From the NCBI RefSeq assembly GCF_001189295.1, contig NZ_CP012159.1, forward strand, positions 7,495,001 to 7,559,000: a stretch of 64,000 nt of DNA, written 5' to 3'. The translations under genes were made by a program, and so were the position numbers. Positions 49,001 through 56,796 of this stretch are shown here, one piece after another; position 1 is the stretch's first letter; the number at the start of each line of letters is the position of its first letter. The notes below the pieces were generated by a model. That model saw nothing but the letters and a program-made list of their open reading frames with translations, was not told where the DNA came from and did no database searches. This stretch comes from Chondromyces crocatus. Lineage in GTDB: Bacteria > Myxococcota_A > Polyangia > Polyangiales > Polyangiaceae.

Positions 49001-51898
49001 CTCGCCCTCGCCCTCGCTCCCGCCGCCTTTCCCTTGCTGAAGGAGTACGTGCTCCGACGGCTCCCGCTCGTCTCACCCGCCGTGCTCCTGGGGATCGCCT
49101 GGGCCGCGGCTGCCGAGGTCCTCGACGTCTCGCCCACCACCGGCCCAGACCACCGCGCGTCACCGCTCGTCCTCGAAGACGTCGCACTGCACACGCCATG
49201 GGTCGTTCCCCAGGAGGGTCCCCGGCACGCCCAGCTCATCCTCTCCTCGCGTGCGGAAAACGACGCATCGTTCGAGATTTTCAGCAGCGCGACTCCCGGT
49301 GGTCCATGGCAGCGCCACGCCGCCGGTCGAAGCCGGCGTCTCTCGCCCGACGAGATCTCGATGCCAGCCCCCGTCGCGCTCGCCGAGATCCGGGCGAGGT
49401 GCGCCGAGGAACTCACCGGCGAAGCCTTCCTCGACGGGCTCGCGGCAGGGGGCCTCGCCCTGGGCCCTGGCCTCCGGTGCGTCGAGCGTGTCTGGCGCCG
49501 GCCAGGCGAGGTGCTGGGTCTCTTCAAGCTCTCCGAGCGCGGCGCTGCCGAAGCTGGCGCGCTCCGCCTTCACCCCGCCTTGCTCGACAATGCGCTGCAT
49601 CTCCTTGAAGCAGCCTCCTCCGCCGAAAATGAAGGCACGAGGATCGCTGCGACGTTCGAGCGGGTGCGGATCGCCGGACAGCCTGGCGCCGTGGTCTGGG
49701 GCCACGCGCGTCTCCGCGAAGAAAACGACACCCCGCCAGGCACCGTGACGGGCGACGTCTCGCTCCTCGACGAGGCTGGACGCGCTTTCGCCGAGCTCGC
49801 GGGCGTCACCCTCACCCCCGCCCCTCGCACGCTCGTGGGCGAGACCGCGCGGCACTGCCTCGACACCTGGTCCTACGAGATCCGCTGGGAGGCGATGGCG
49901 CGCACGCCTCCGCGGCGTCCCGTCGAGAAGGGCGCCTGGCTGGTGCTCGCCGATCGAGGCGGCCTTGGCGAGGCCGCCGCCGACCAGCTCACGCGGCGCG
50001 GCCACGTGGCGCTGCTCGCGACCTCCGGTCCACGCGAGGCGCTGGGCGGAGGCCGCTTCCACATCGACCCGGCGAGCCGCGCCGACCTCGCATGGCTCCT
50101 CGATCACGCCCGCGGCGCGGGGCCAGCGGTGCGCGGCGTCGTGCATCTCCTCAGCCTCGACGCACCTCCCACGGAAGCGCTCACGCTCGAGACGCTGGTC
50201 GCCGCGCAGCAGCTCGGCTGCGCCACCGTCCCTCCCCTCGTCCAAGCGCTCCTCGACGCAGCGCTCCCGATCTCGCCCCAGCTCTGGCTCATCACCCGGG
50301 GCGCGCAGCCTGCAGGCGGAGCCCCCGAGCCGCTCGCCGTGGCGCAGGCTCCGCTCTGGGGTATTGGCCGCATCGCTGCGCTCGAGCATCCCGAACTCTG
50401 GGGCGGCCTCCTCGATCTCGATCCCCACGCCCCGTCCGGCGCGATCCAGGCCGAGGCAGCGAGGGTCGTCGACGAGCTGCTCGGACCCGACGGCGAGGAT
50501 CTCCTCGCGCTCCGCGGCGCCGAGCGTCGCGTGGCGCGCCTGATCCGGAGCCCTGCGCTCCCCCTCCCTGCAGAGCGCCCCGGGCTCCGACCAGACGCCA
50601 CCTACCTGATCACGGGCGGCCTGCACGGCCTGGGCCTCGAGGTTGCCCGCTGGATGGTCGAAGCAGGGGCCCGCCACCTCGTGTTGACCGGCCGCCGCGG
50701 GTTGCCCGACCCCACCGCCGACGGGGCCGCCGAGATCCACACGGCCATCGCGAACCTGGAGCGAGCCGGTGCATCCATCCGGATCGTCGCTGCCGACGCC
50801 AGCAACCTCGGACAGATGGAGGCCCTCTTCGCCGACATCGCCAGGCACGGCCCACCGCTCGCCGGCATCGTCCACGCGGCCGGCACGTCCCGCCCTGCTC
50901 TGCTCGCCCAGACCGACCAGGCCGCGGTCGAGTTCCTCCTCGCCCCCAAGGTGCAAGGAGCCTGGATCCTCGACCACCTCACACGCGAACTCGACCTCGA
51001 CTTCCTCGTGCTGTTCTCGTCGGCAGCCGCGGTGTGGGGTGGCGGCTTGCTCGGCCCCTATGCCGCCGCCAACCACTTCCTCGACGCCATCGCCCATCAC
51101 CGCCGCGCCCTGGGGCGTACAGCCCTCAGCATCAACTGGGGCAGCTGGCAGGCCGGCAGCATGCTCACCCACATGCCCGAGGACGCACGCCGTTATCTCG
51201 AGGGCATCGGCTTCGGCACCATGCCCTTGGACGAGGCACTCGAGGTCCTCGGCTGGCTCCTGGGCACTCCCCTCGCCCAGCGCGCCATCGCGTCCATCGA
51301 CTGGGGGCGCTTCAAGCCCATCTTCGAGGCCCGCCGGCGTCGCCCGCTGCTCGACCTCATCGAAGCCCCCGCCGCGAACGCGTCGCCGGCGGCCGACGAG
51401 CTGCTCCTCCGTCGTCTCGAAGCAGACGGCCCCGAGGCGCGCATGACACGGCTCATCGAGCACACACGCCGCCTCGTCACCGAGACCCTCCAGCTCGAGG
51501 AGCCCGCTGCGTTCGACCTGGATCAGGGCTTCTTCCAGCTCGGCATGGACTCCATCATGAGCGTCCAGATCCGCAAACGCCTGGAGGCCGATCTCGGCCG
51601 GCGCTTGCCGCCGACCCTCGCGTTCGATCACCCGAGCGTCCGGCGCCTCGCCACCTACCTCGCGACCGAGATCCTCGCACCGACACCGGAGACCGCAGCT
51701 CCCCCCTCCCCCGACGCATCCTCTGCGCCTTCTCCGACCGGCTCGGAGACCGCCCCGGATCCACTCGACGCGCTCACCGAGGACGAGCTCGTGGCGCTGC
51801 TCGCAGCCGAACTCTGGCCTGCCCGCGCAGGCCTCTCCGACGCCCGGAGCGGCACGCTGTCCGAAGGCCCCCAACGCCCGGAACCCCACACCGCATGA
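43058..51898 (+). CDS. Type I PKS, two modules (M8: KS-AT-ACP; M9: KS-AT-inactive DH-KR-ACP)
   Basis: A protein of 2946 residues; ATGA overlap with the previous gene. M8: KS Cys209, AT Ser658 with HAFH from 758 (malonyl), then a short linker straight to ACP Ser1008, so the beta-keto group is left untouched. M9: KS DTSCSSS with Cys1242. AT Ser1689 has three unusual features: SGHNSQW for the GQGSQ motif, GHSFGE, and IAGH (1792-1795) where HAFH or YASH is normal. This signature recalls ethyl- or other alkyl-/alkoxymalonyl-selective ATs. A DH-like region (about 1960-2200) has Tyr1997 in place of the catalytic His, with the motif Gly and Pro also lost, so it is dead. KR from about 2515 (GGLHGLG) lacks LDD and has Trp2660 before Tyr2668, the A-type (L-alcohol) pattern. 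ACP Ser2832 (GMDSIM). Confidence 0.95.
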   Translation: MSRQGPSDPADLSAQKRALLALKKLQTKLDTMERAATEPIAIVGASCRFPGGADDLPSFWRLLHEGHDAVRDVPPGRWSAERYYDPDPQAAGKTYTRSAGFLERVDGFDALFFGISPREAARMDPQQRLLLEVAWEALEDAGHPPSTLTAQRTGVFLGIGVNDYIQLGGADPSKIDAYDGTGNGFCFAAGRISYALGLNGPSLAIDTACSSSLVALHIAAQSLRASECRVALVAGVQLLLSPLPFVFLSRLRALAPDGRCKTFDAAADGYGRGEGAAAIVLKRLSDARADGDRILALVRGSAINHDGASSGFTVPNGLAQRTLLRSALAAAGAAPSDIDYVEAHGTGTRLGDPIELDALAEVLGDGRAPDRPLLVGSAKTNVGHLEAAAGLVGLLKVVLALEHGEIPAHLHFRTPSPLIGWDALPVRVAAERTPWPRLEGRRLAGVSSFGLSGTNAHVVLEAAPPPAPRPVLVDRSAHAITLSARSPEALRALAGRYTRFLAQAPLPPLGDIAFTANAGRTHLRCRSAFVGTDVDELCRAISAYAGGEEAAISGTCGRDRPRIAFLFTGQGAQYPGMGRDLYEREPVFREAIDRCDAICRPLLPASLCSVLFAADGEATGTSLDDTLYTQPALFALEYALTELWRSFGVTPQVVMGHSVGEIAAACVAGVLNLEDALRLVCERSRRMHALPPGGAMAAIAASEAHVVEALANVSASVSVAAVNGPSETVISGAAEVVAERIAWFVSHGIKAQPLAVSHAFHSPQMDPILDDFQAAIAGLSYSPPQIGFISNLTGRPAESGQTLDAAYWRRHARAPVRFAAGMAALAELQIDVFVEVGPRPTLLGMGRRSLPDHPGAWLPSLRKGQDEQRQILTSLTTLHVRGAPVDWAAYDHGRTRRRVALPTYPFERERYWIEQPDADLADHPSAKSTEEPDRIACPPVSDRNASVSSGPLVETNSDVVRRLRTASPARRRHLLATHVASEVARVLGFDPARPLDPALGFFELGMDSLLSVELRGRLQKSLGCALPTTVAFDYPSVDALTAHLARNVLDLEGRAPPITAAAIRRDEPVAIIGMACRFPGGANNVDAYWRLLRDGADATHEVPRDRWDVDAYYDPDPDAPGKMISRRGGFVQGIGVDMFDASFFHISPREAVTMDPQQRILLETTWEALEDAGQIADRLVSSRTAVMLGIASNDYAALLGSSEGSSTIDGYALTGNAASCAAGRISFILGLQGPCLSVDTSCSSSLVATHLACQALRNGEAELAIAGGANLILLPEVNVMFSRLRALSPDGRCKAFDASANGYVRGEGAGIVILKRLSDALRDGDRIHAVLRGSAVNHDGRSSGLTVPNGPAQQAVIRQALASAGVSPAQVGHIEAHGTGTPLGDPIEVQSIAAVLGEGRPASSPVLLGTAKANIGHLEAGAGVAGLIKAALCVKHGEIPSNPLFETPSPKIPWADIPVVVPTELTAWPAIDGPRTTGVSSFGMSGTNAHVVLTEPPLAFAPEPFTSGSPPLVHLLPISARSPEALRALATAYRDALSRGALSGDDVLAHDVCFTAGTRRTHHLHRLAVRGASREDLVAGLDAALTNWSSSASPARGRKLAFMFSGHNSQWVGMARGLLDEPVFAEALGACSRALAPYLGESLLDLLASGEDRYHEMHVVHPALFSVQVALAALWRSWGVEPDAVVGHSFGEIAAAHVSGALSLDDAARVIGLRSVLYERLRTSGPRGAMASVELSTDDARAAIADMNDRVFIAVSTGPTSSVLSGEATAVEQVVKELEQRGIFGRLLRVSIAGHSPHVEPLREELVAGLQGIEPRQTAVPMFSTVLGQYIDGEALDADYWGRNLRDRVRFWDALQGLAEDGFDAFLEVSPHPVLQNAVEQGLHQLGRDGLALPSLRRDEPERPSLLDTLGALYTAGYPIEFGRLFPSGGRVVDLPTYRFQRTRHWIETPTRNAPAGQTSARGPRLLGERITSARSPGEHYLALALAPAAFPLLKEYVLRRLPLVSPAVLLGIAWAAAAEVLDVSPTTGPDHRASPLVLEDVALHTPWVVPQEGPRHAQLILSSRAENDASFEIFSSATPGGPWQRHAAGRSRRLSPDEISMPAPVALAEIRARCAEELTGEAFLDGLAAGGLALGPGLRCVERVWRRPGEVLGLFKLSERGAAEAGALRLHPALLDNALHLLEAASSAENEGTRIAATFERVRIAGQPGAVVWGHARLREENDTPPGTVTGDVSLLDEAGRAFAELAGVTLTPAPRTLVGETARHCLDTWSYEIRWEAMARTPPRRPVEKGAWLVLADRGGLGEAAADQLTRRGHVALLATSGPREALGGGRFHIDPASRADLAWLLDHARGAGPAVRGVVHLLSLDAPPTEALTLETLVAAQQLGCATVPPLVQALLDAALPISPQLWLITRGAQPAGGAPEPLAVAQAPLWGIGRIAALEHPELWGGLLDLDPHAPSGAIQAEAARVVDELLGPDGEDLLALRGAERRVARLIRSPALPLPAERPGLRPDATYLITGGLHGLGLEVARWMVEAGARHLVLTGRRGLPDPTADGAAEIHTAIANLERAGASIRIVAADASNLGQMEALFADIARHGPPLAGIVHAAGTSRPALLAQTDQAAVEFLLAPKVQGAWILDHLTRELDLDFLVLFSSAAAVWGGGLLGPYAAANHFLDAIAHHRRALGRTALSINWGSWQAGSMLTHMPEDARRYLEGIGFGTMPLDEALEVLGWLLGTPLAQRAIASIDWGRFKPIFEARRRRPLLDLIEAPAANASPAADELLLRRLEADGPEARMTRLIEHTRRLVTETLQLEEPAAFDLDQGFFQLGMDSIMSVQIRKRLEADLGRRLPPTLAFDHPSVRRLATYLATEILAPTPETAAPPSPDASSAPSPTGSETAPDPLDALTEDELVALLAAELWPARAGLSDARSGTLSEGPQRPEPHTA

Positions 51899-54800
51899 GC
51901 AGCCCGCCGCTCCCTCTCGATCGCCACGCCGTCCTCAAGCACGCCCTGCGCGAGATCCAGCAGCTCAGGGCACGCGTGGACACCTCCGAGCGCCGGGAGC
52001 GCGAGCCCATCGCAGTCCTCGGCATGGCTTGCCGCCTCCCCGGGGGCGTCACCTCACCGGAGGCACTCTGGCGCCTGCTCGAGGACGGCATCGACGCCAC
52101 ACGCGAGATTCCCTCGGATCGCTGGGACGTCGATGCTTTCTACGATCCCGACCCTGGCGCGCCCGGCAAGATGTACGTCCGCCGCGGCGGTTTCCTCGAC
52201 GAGGTGGATCGCTTCGACGCAGCCTTCTTCGGCATCCACCCGCGCGAAGCAGCGTACATCGATCCCCAGCACCGCCTGTTCTGGGAGGTCGCCTGGGAGG
52301 CCCTGGAGCGCGCCGGCACGTCCCCTCATGCCCTCTCGGGCAGCCGCACCGGCGTCTATCTCGGCATCACCAGCAGCGACTACAGCATGCTCCAGGCGCT
52401 GTCCCTCGACCTCTCCGAGCTCGACGGCTACGCCGCGCTGGGCAGCGCGTCCAACTTCGCACCTGGGCGCCTGTCGTACATGCTCGGCCTCCAGGGCCCG
52501 AGCGTCGCCGTCGACACCGCCTGCTCCTCCTCGGCGGTGGCCACGCACCTCGCCTGCAAGGCGCTGCTCAGCGGAGAGATCGATCTCGCCATCGTGGGCG
52601 GCGTGAACCTCGTCCTGTCACCAGGTGGCAACATCGTCCTCTCCAAGGCCCGGATGCTCTCGCCCGACGGCCGCAGCAAGGCCTTCGACGCCTCCGCTGA
52701 CGGCTACGGCCGCGGTGAAGGATGCGGCGCCCTCGTGCTGTCGCGGCTCGGGGACGCGCTCGCGCGCCGCGCCCCGGTGCTCGCGACAATCCTCGGCTCG
52801 GCGGTGAACCAGGATGGCCCGAGCAGCGGCCTCACGGTCCCGAGCGGCGCGGCCCAGCAAACGCTCGTCCGCGAGGCCCTGTCCCGCGCCGGCGTCATCC
52901 CCGCAGAGGTCGGCTATGTCGAAGCCCACGGCACGGGCACGCCTCTCGGCGATCCCATCGAGCTGCGCGCGCTCGGCGCCGTCCTCTCCGAAGGACGCCC
53001 CGCCGGACACCCCCTTCTCGTCGGATCCATCAAGAGCAACATCGGCCACCTCGAAGCCGCAGCCGGCGTCGCCGGCCTCCTCAAGGCCGTGCTTTGCCTG
53101 CAGCACCGCCGCATCCCGCCGCACCTGCACTTCCGCGACCCCAACCCGAACGCTCCCTGGGCCGAGATCCAGGCTGAGATCCCCACGCGCTCCATGCCCT
53201 GGGCGACCGGAGGCCGCCGCGTCGCTGGCGTCAGCTCCTTCGGTGCCAGCGGCACGAACGCCCACCTCGTCCTCGGCGATGCCCCTGCTCCCGCGACGTC
53301 TCCCCTCCAGGACGAACACGTCTGCCACCTGCTCACGCTCTCGGCCCGGCGCGAGCCTGCGCTCCGGGCTCTCGCCGCTCGCTACGAGGCCTACCTCGCC
53401 GAGAACCCCTCGGTGTCGCTCGGCGACGTCGCGTTCACGACACGTACTGGCCGCGCCCACTTCCCCCACCGGCTCGCCCTCGTCGCCTCCTCTGCGTCCG
53501 AAGCCCGCGAGCGCCTCGCTTCGTTCCTCGCCAGCACCCCGGGCCCGGGGCTCTCGAGCGCCCGCGCACGCACCGATCGCCGGCCCCGGATCGCTTTCCT
53601 GTTCAGCGGCCAGGGCGCTCAGTACCCTGGCATGGCCCGCGCGCTCCACGCGACCCAGCCCGTGTTCCGCGAGGCCGTCGATCGCTGCGCTGCGCTCCTC
53701 GACCCGCACCTCGAGCGCCCCATCACCGAAGTGCTCTTCCCGCCGGAGGGCGCGCCTGCCGCCCCCGGGGCGCTCGACCAGACCGCCGTCACCCAGCCCG
53801 CGCTCTTCACGATCGCCTACGCCCTCACCACGCTGTGGCGTTCTCTCGGCGTCGAACCCGAGGCCGTGCTCGGCCACAGCGTCGGTGAGATCGCCGCCGC
53901 CTGCTGTGCGGGTGCCCTCTCCCTCGAAGACGCCGCCCCGTTCATTGCCGCCCGGGGCCGCCTCATGCAGTCCTTGCCCGGAGGCGGCGCGATGGCGGCC
54001 GTCTTCGCCGCTCCCGAGCAGATCGCCGACGTGCTCGCTCCCCGCGCGACCGAGATCGCGATCGCTGCGCTGAACGGCCCCACCGAGACCGTCCTCTCGG
54101 GCGCAGCCGGACCCCTCGACGAGCTTCTCGAGGTGCTCTCCGCGAGCGGCATCACGTCGCGTCGCCTTCATACCTCGCACGCATTCCACGCCCCGCTCAT
54201 GGATCCGATCCTCGACGATCTCGAACGGGCCGCCGCCTGCACCCGCGCCGTGACGCCGCGGATCCCGTGGATCTCCAACCTCACGGGCGACCTCGTCACC
54301 TCCCCCGTCGACGCAGCCTACTGGCGCCGCCATGCCCGGGCTCCTGTACGCTTCGCCGAAGGCCTCCAGCGCCTCCACGCCCTTGGCATCGATGCCTTCG
54401 TGGAGGTCGGCCCCCGCCCCACGCTGCTCGGCCTCGCACGCCGCTGCTTGCCCGAGAGCACCGGCGTCTTGCTCCCCTCGCTTCGCGACGGGCGAGACGA
54501 TCTCCGCACGCTGCTCGGCAGCCTCGCCGAACTCTATACGCTCGGCGCGCGCCTGGACGGGACCCGCCTCGATCACGGCCCGACGCAGCGCCTCGTGTCA
54601 CTGCCGACGTATCCCTTCCAGGGGGAGCGGCACTGGATCCCTGCCGCTACCCCTCGGCACGCGGCGCCAGCCCCGCAGCGCGTCACTGCCGCCGGACTCG
54701 CCGCGGACGCCACGCACACCCACCCCCTGCTGGGACGGCGCGTCCCCTCCCCCAGCGTGATCGCGTTCGAAACACAGCTCGACCCTGCAGCACTCGCGGC

Positions 54801-56757
54801 CCTCCGTGATCACCGCGTCCACGGACGCATCGTCGTCTCCGGCGTCCTGCACCTCTCGATGGCCATGGCCTCCATGGCCGAGATCCAGACCGCCACGGGT
54901 GATCTCCGCGTCGAGCAGATCACCTTCCTGGAGCCGCTTCTCCTGCAAGAGGGCGAGGTCAGGACCGCGCAGCTCATCCTCGAACCGGACACGGCCGGAC
55001 ATGCCATGCGCTTCCAGCTCTTCAGCCTGGACCCGGACGGCACCGACACGGGCGCGTGGACACTGCACACGACGGCTCTCCTCAGCGCCTCACCGCCTGG
55101 CGCCCTTGAGCGCGCTGGCGAAGGCGCCCCTCTGGACGCGATCCAGGCCCGTTGCGGCGAGGCCTTGTCCGGCGACGACTTCTACGCCCGGTACTGGAAG
55201 ACGGGTGAGCACGAAATCGGTCCGAGCTTCCGCCTGGTGCGTCGCCTGTGGCGCCGCGACGGCGAGGCCCTGGCCGAACTCGAAGCCCCCGAGCCGCCCG
55301 CCCTAACGTCCAACGACATCCGCCAGGTGGCCCACCTGCTCACCGAGGCCTGCGTGGCCGAAGCCTGCGGGCAAGTCGTCAAGGCCGCGCTCCCGCTCGA
55401 CGCCACCAGCACCGTGACCATCGGCGTCGGTGTCGATCGCCACCACCAGCGCGGCGCCACAGCCGGCAAGAAGCGCTACTGCCACGTCCAACTCCGGTCC
55501 TCGCTCGAAGCAGACCCCCTCATCATCGCCGACATGCGCCTGCTCGACGAGACCGGCCAGGTCATCGCGGTCTCGGAGGGCATGCGCCTCGCACCAGTCC
55601 GCGCCGACACGATCCGCCGCGCCGCCACACGCCATCGCGACCGCCCCCGCCCGGAGGTCGATCGCGCCTTGAAGGAGCTCCACGCCGCCCCCTCCCCTGC
55701 CGAACGACGCGACGCGCTCGAACGCTACCTCCGAGCCCAGATCGCTGCCCTCTCGGAACTCTCCCCCGACGCCATCGACGCCGACGCCCCCTTGCGTGAC
55801 GTGGGACTCGACTCGCTCCAGGCCGCCGACCTGCGCGCCAGCCTCGCCCGGGACCTCGGCGCCGACATCCCTGCGGTCGACCTGCTCCAGGGTCCCAGCC
55901 TCGGCGATCTCGTCGCTCGTCTCGCCACGAGCCTGCTCGGCGAGACCCCCCCCGCGCGGAGCGCAGCCTCCGTCACCTCGCCACCGGCCCACACCACCAC
56001 GGCCTCTCGCGACGACACCGCGCGGTGGATCCGCAGGCCCACCCCGAGGCCCGAAGCGCGCATCCGCCTGCTCTGCTTCCCGCTCGGTGGTGCCGGTGCC
56101 TTCATGTACCGCAGCTGGGCCAGCGCACTACCGACCTCCGTGGAGCTGTGCAGCGTCCAGCTCCCTGGCCGCGAAGATCGGCTGAACGACCCCCCCGTCG
56201 ACAGTCTCTCCGATCTCCTCGACGCCCTCGTGGAGATCATGCCCCCACTCCTCGACCGCCCCTACGCCGTGTTCGGCTCCAGCATGGGAGGGCTCCTCGG
56301 CTTCGAGCTCGTCCGGCGCCTCCGCGCCACGCACGGCAAGAGCCCTCTGCACCTCTTCGTCGCCGCCTCTCCAGCCCCGCAACGATTCCGCCGCATCATC
56401 GACGAGCGATTCTCCTCCCCAGATCTCGGCTTCCTCCGTCGCTTCGACATGATCCCGGACGCCGTCGCCGAAGATCCCAGCTTGCTCGCCGCGGTCTTGC
56501 CCGCCTTGCAGGCCGATTTCCAGCTCGTGAGAGGCCACCTCCACCGGGATGAGATCCCCCTCGACATCCCGATCTCTGCATACGGAGGCAAGGAGGACGC
56601 GCTCGTTCTCCCCGAGGATCTCGTCGCATGGTCCGAGCATACCCGCGGCGACTTTCAGCTCCGGATGTTTGCTGGTGGCCACCAGTTCATGAAGACCGAT
56701 ACGCCCTCCGTACTCCAGGCCATCCGCCGAGATCTATCGATCCACAGCCAGCTCTGA
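51895..56757 (+). CDS. Terminal type I PKS module with thioesterase (M10: KS-AT-DH-like-ACP-TE)
   Basis: A protein of 1620 residues from ATG 51895, which overlaps the previous stop (ATGA); upstream in-frame open sequence is not real coding. The N-terminal helix is a docking element. KS Cys210 (DTACSSS). AT has GHSVGE (Ser662) and SHAFH (from 762), so malonyl. The DH-like domain keeps His973 in HRVHGRIVVSG (Ser for Pro), but its second motif reads LLTEAC instead of LLDAC. No KR follows, so it has no ordinary beta-hydroxy substrate from its own module. ACP Ser1307 (GLDSLQ). The TE (about 1385-1620) has FPLGGAG, LPGRE, GSSMG (Ser1463), Asp1568 and GGHQF (His1596). This is the type II/GrsT-like TE form, fused here as the release domain. 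It ends the assembly line by hydrolysis or lactonisation. Confidence 0.93.
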   Translation: MSSPPLPLDRHAVLKHALREIQQLRARVDTSERREREPIAVLGMACRLPGGVTSPEALWRLLEDGIDATREIPSDRWDVDAFYDPDPGAPGKMYVRRGGFLDEVDRFDAAFFGIHPREAAYIDPQHRLFWEVAWEALERAGTSPHALSGSRTGVYLGITSSDYSMLQALSLDLSELDGYAALGSASNFAPGRLSYMLGLQGPSVAVDTACSSSAVATHLACKALLSGEIDLAIVGGVNLVLSPGGNIVLSKARMLSPDGRSKAFDASADGYGRGEGCGALVLSRLGDALARRAPVLATILGSAVNQDGPSSGLTVPSGAAQQTLVREALSRAGVIPAEVGYVEAHGTGTPLGDPIELRALGAVLSEGRPAGHPLLVGSIKSNIGHLEAAAGVAGLLKAVLCLQHRRIPPHLHFRDPNPNAPWAEIQAEIPTRSMPWATGGRRVAGVSSFGASGTNAHLVLGDAPAPATSPLQDEHVCHLLTLSARREPALRALAARYEAYLAENPSVSLGDVAFTTRTGRAHFPHRLALVASSASEARERLASFLASTPGPGLSSARARTDRRPRIAFLFSGQGAQYPGMARALHATQPVFREAVDRCAALLDPHLERPITEVLFPPEGAPAAPGALDQTAVTQPALFTIAYALTTLWRSLGVEPEAVLGHSVGEIAAACCAGALSLEDAAPFIAARGRLMQSLPGGGAMAAVFAAPEQIADVLAPRATEIAIAALNGPTETVLSGAAGPLDELLEVLSASGITSRRLHTSHAFHAPLMDPILDDLERAAACTRAVTPRIPWISNLTGDLVTSPVDAAYWRRHARAPVRFAEGLQRLHALGIDAFVEVGPRPTLLGLARRCLPESTGVLLPSLRDGRDDLRTLLGSLAELYTLGARLDGTRLDHGPTQRLVSLPTYPFQGERHWIPAATPRHAAPAPQRVTAAGLAADATHTHPLLGRRVPSPSVIAFETQLDPAALAALRDHRVHGRIVVSGVLHLSMAMASMAEIQTATGDLRVEQITFLEPLLLQEGEVRTAQLILEPDTAGHAMRFQLFSLDPDGTDTGAWTLHTTALLSASPPGALERAGEGAPLDAIQARCGEALSGDDFYARYWKTGEHEIGPSFRLVRRLWRRDGEALAELEAPEPPALTSNDIRQVAHLLTEACVAEACGQVVKAALPLDATSTVTIGVGVDRHHQRGATAGKKRYCHVQLRSSLEADPLIIADMRLLDETGQVIAVSEGMRLAPVRADTIRRAATRHRDRPRPEVDRALKELHAAPSPAERRDALERYLRAQIAALSELSPDAIDADAPLRDVGLDSLQAADLRASLARDLGADIPAVDLLQGPSLGDLVARLATSLLGETPPARSAASVTSPPAHTTTASRDDTARWIRRPTPRPEARIRLLCFPLGGAGAFMYRSWASALPTSVELCSVQLPGREDRLNDPPVDSLSDLLDALVEIMPPLLDRPYAVFGSSMGGLLGFELVRRLRATHGKSPLHLFVAASPAPQRFRRIIDERFSSPDLGFLRRFDMIPDAVAEDPSLLAAVLPALQADFQLVRGHLHRDEIPLDIPISAYGGKEDALVLPEDLVAWSEHTRGDFQLRMFAGGHQFMKTDTPSVLQAIRRDLSIHSQL

Positions 56758-56796
56758 CCTCGTCTCCCAACCCCTGCCACTCTCAGGAACACGCCC

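Noticed and set aside
50092-51894. Long open stretch in frame with and upstream of the M10-TE gene
   Set aside because: It translates to Arg/Pro/His-rich sequence and overlaps the real M9 coding frame. The true protein begins at ATG 51895 with a docking helix and an ATGA overlap.
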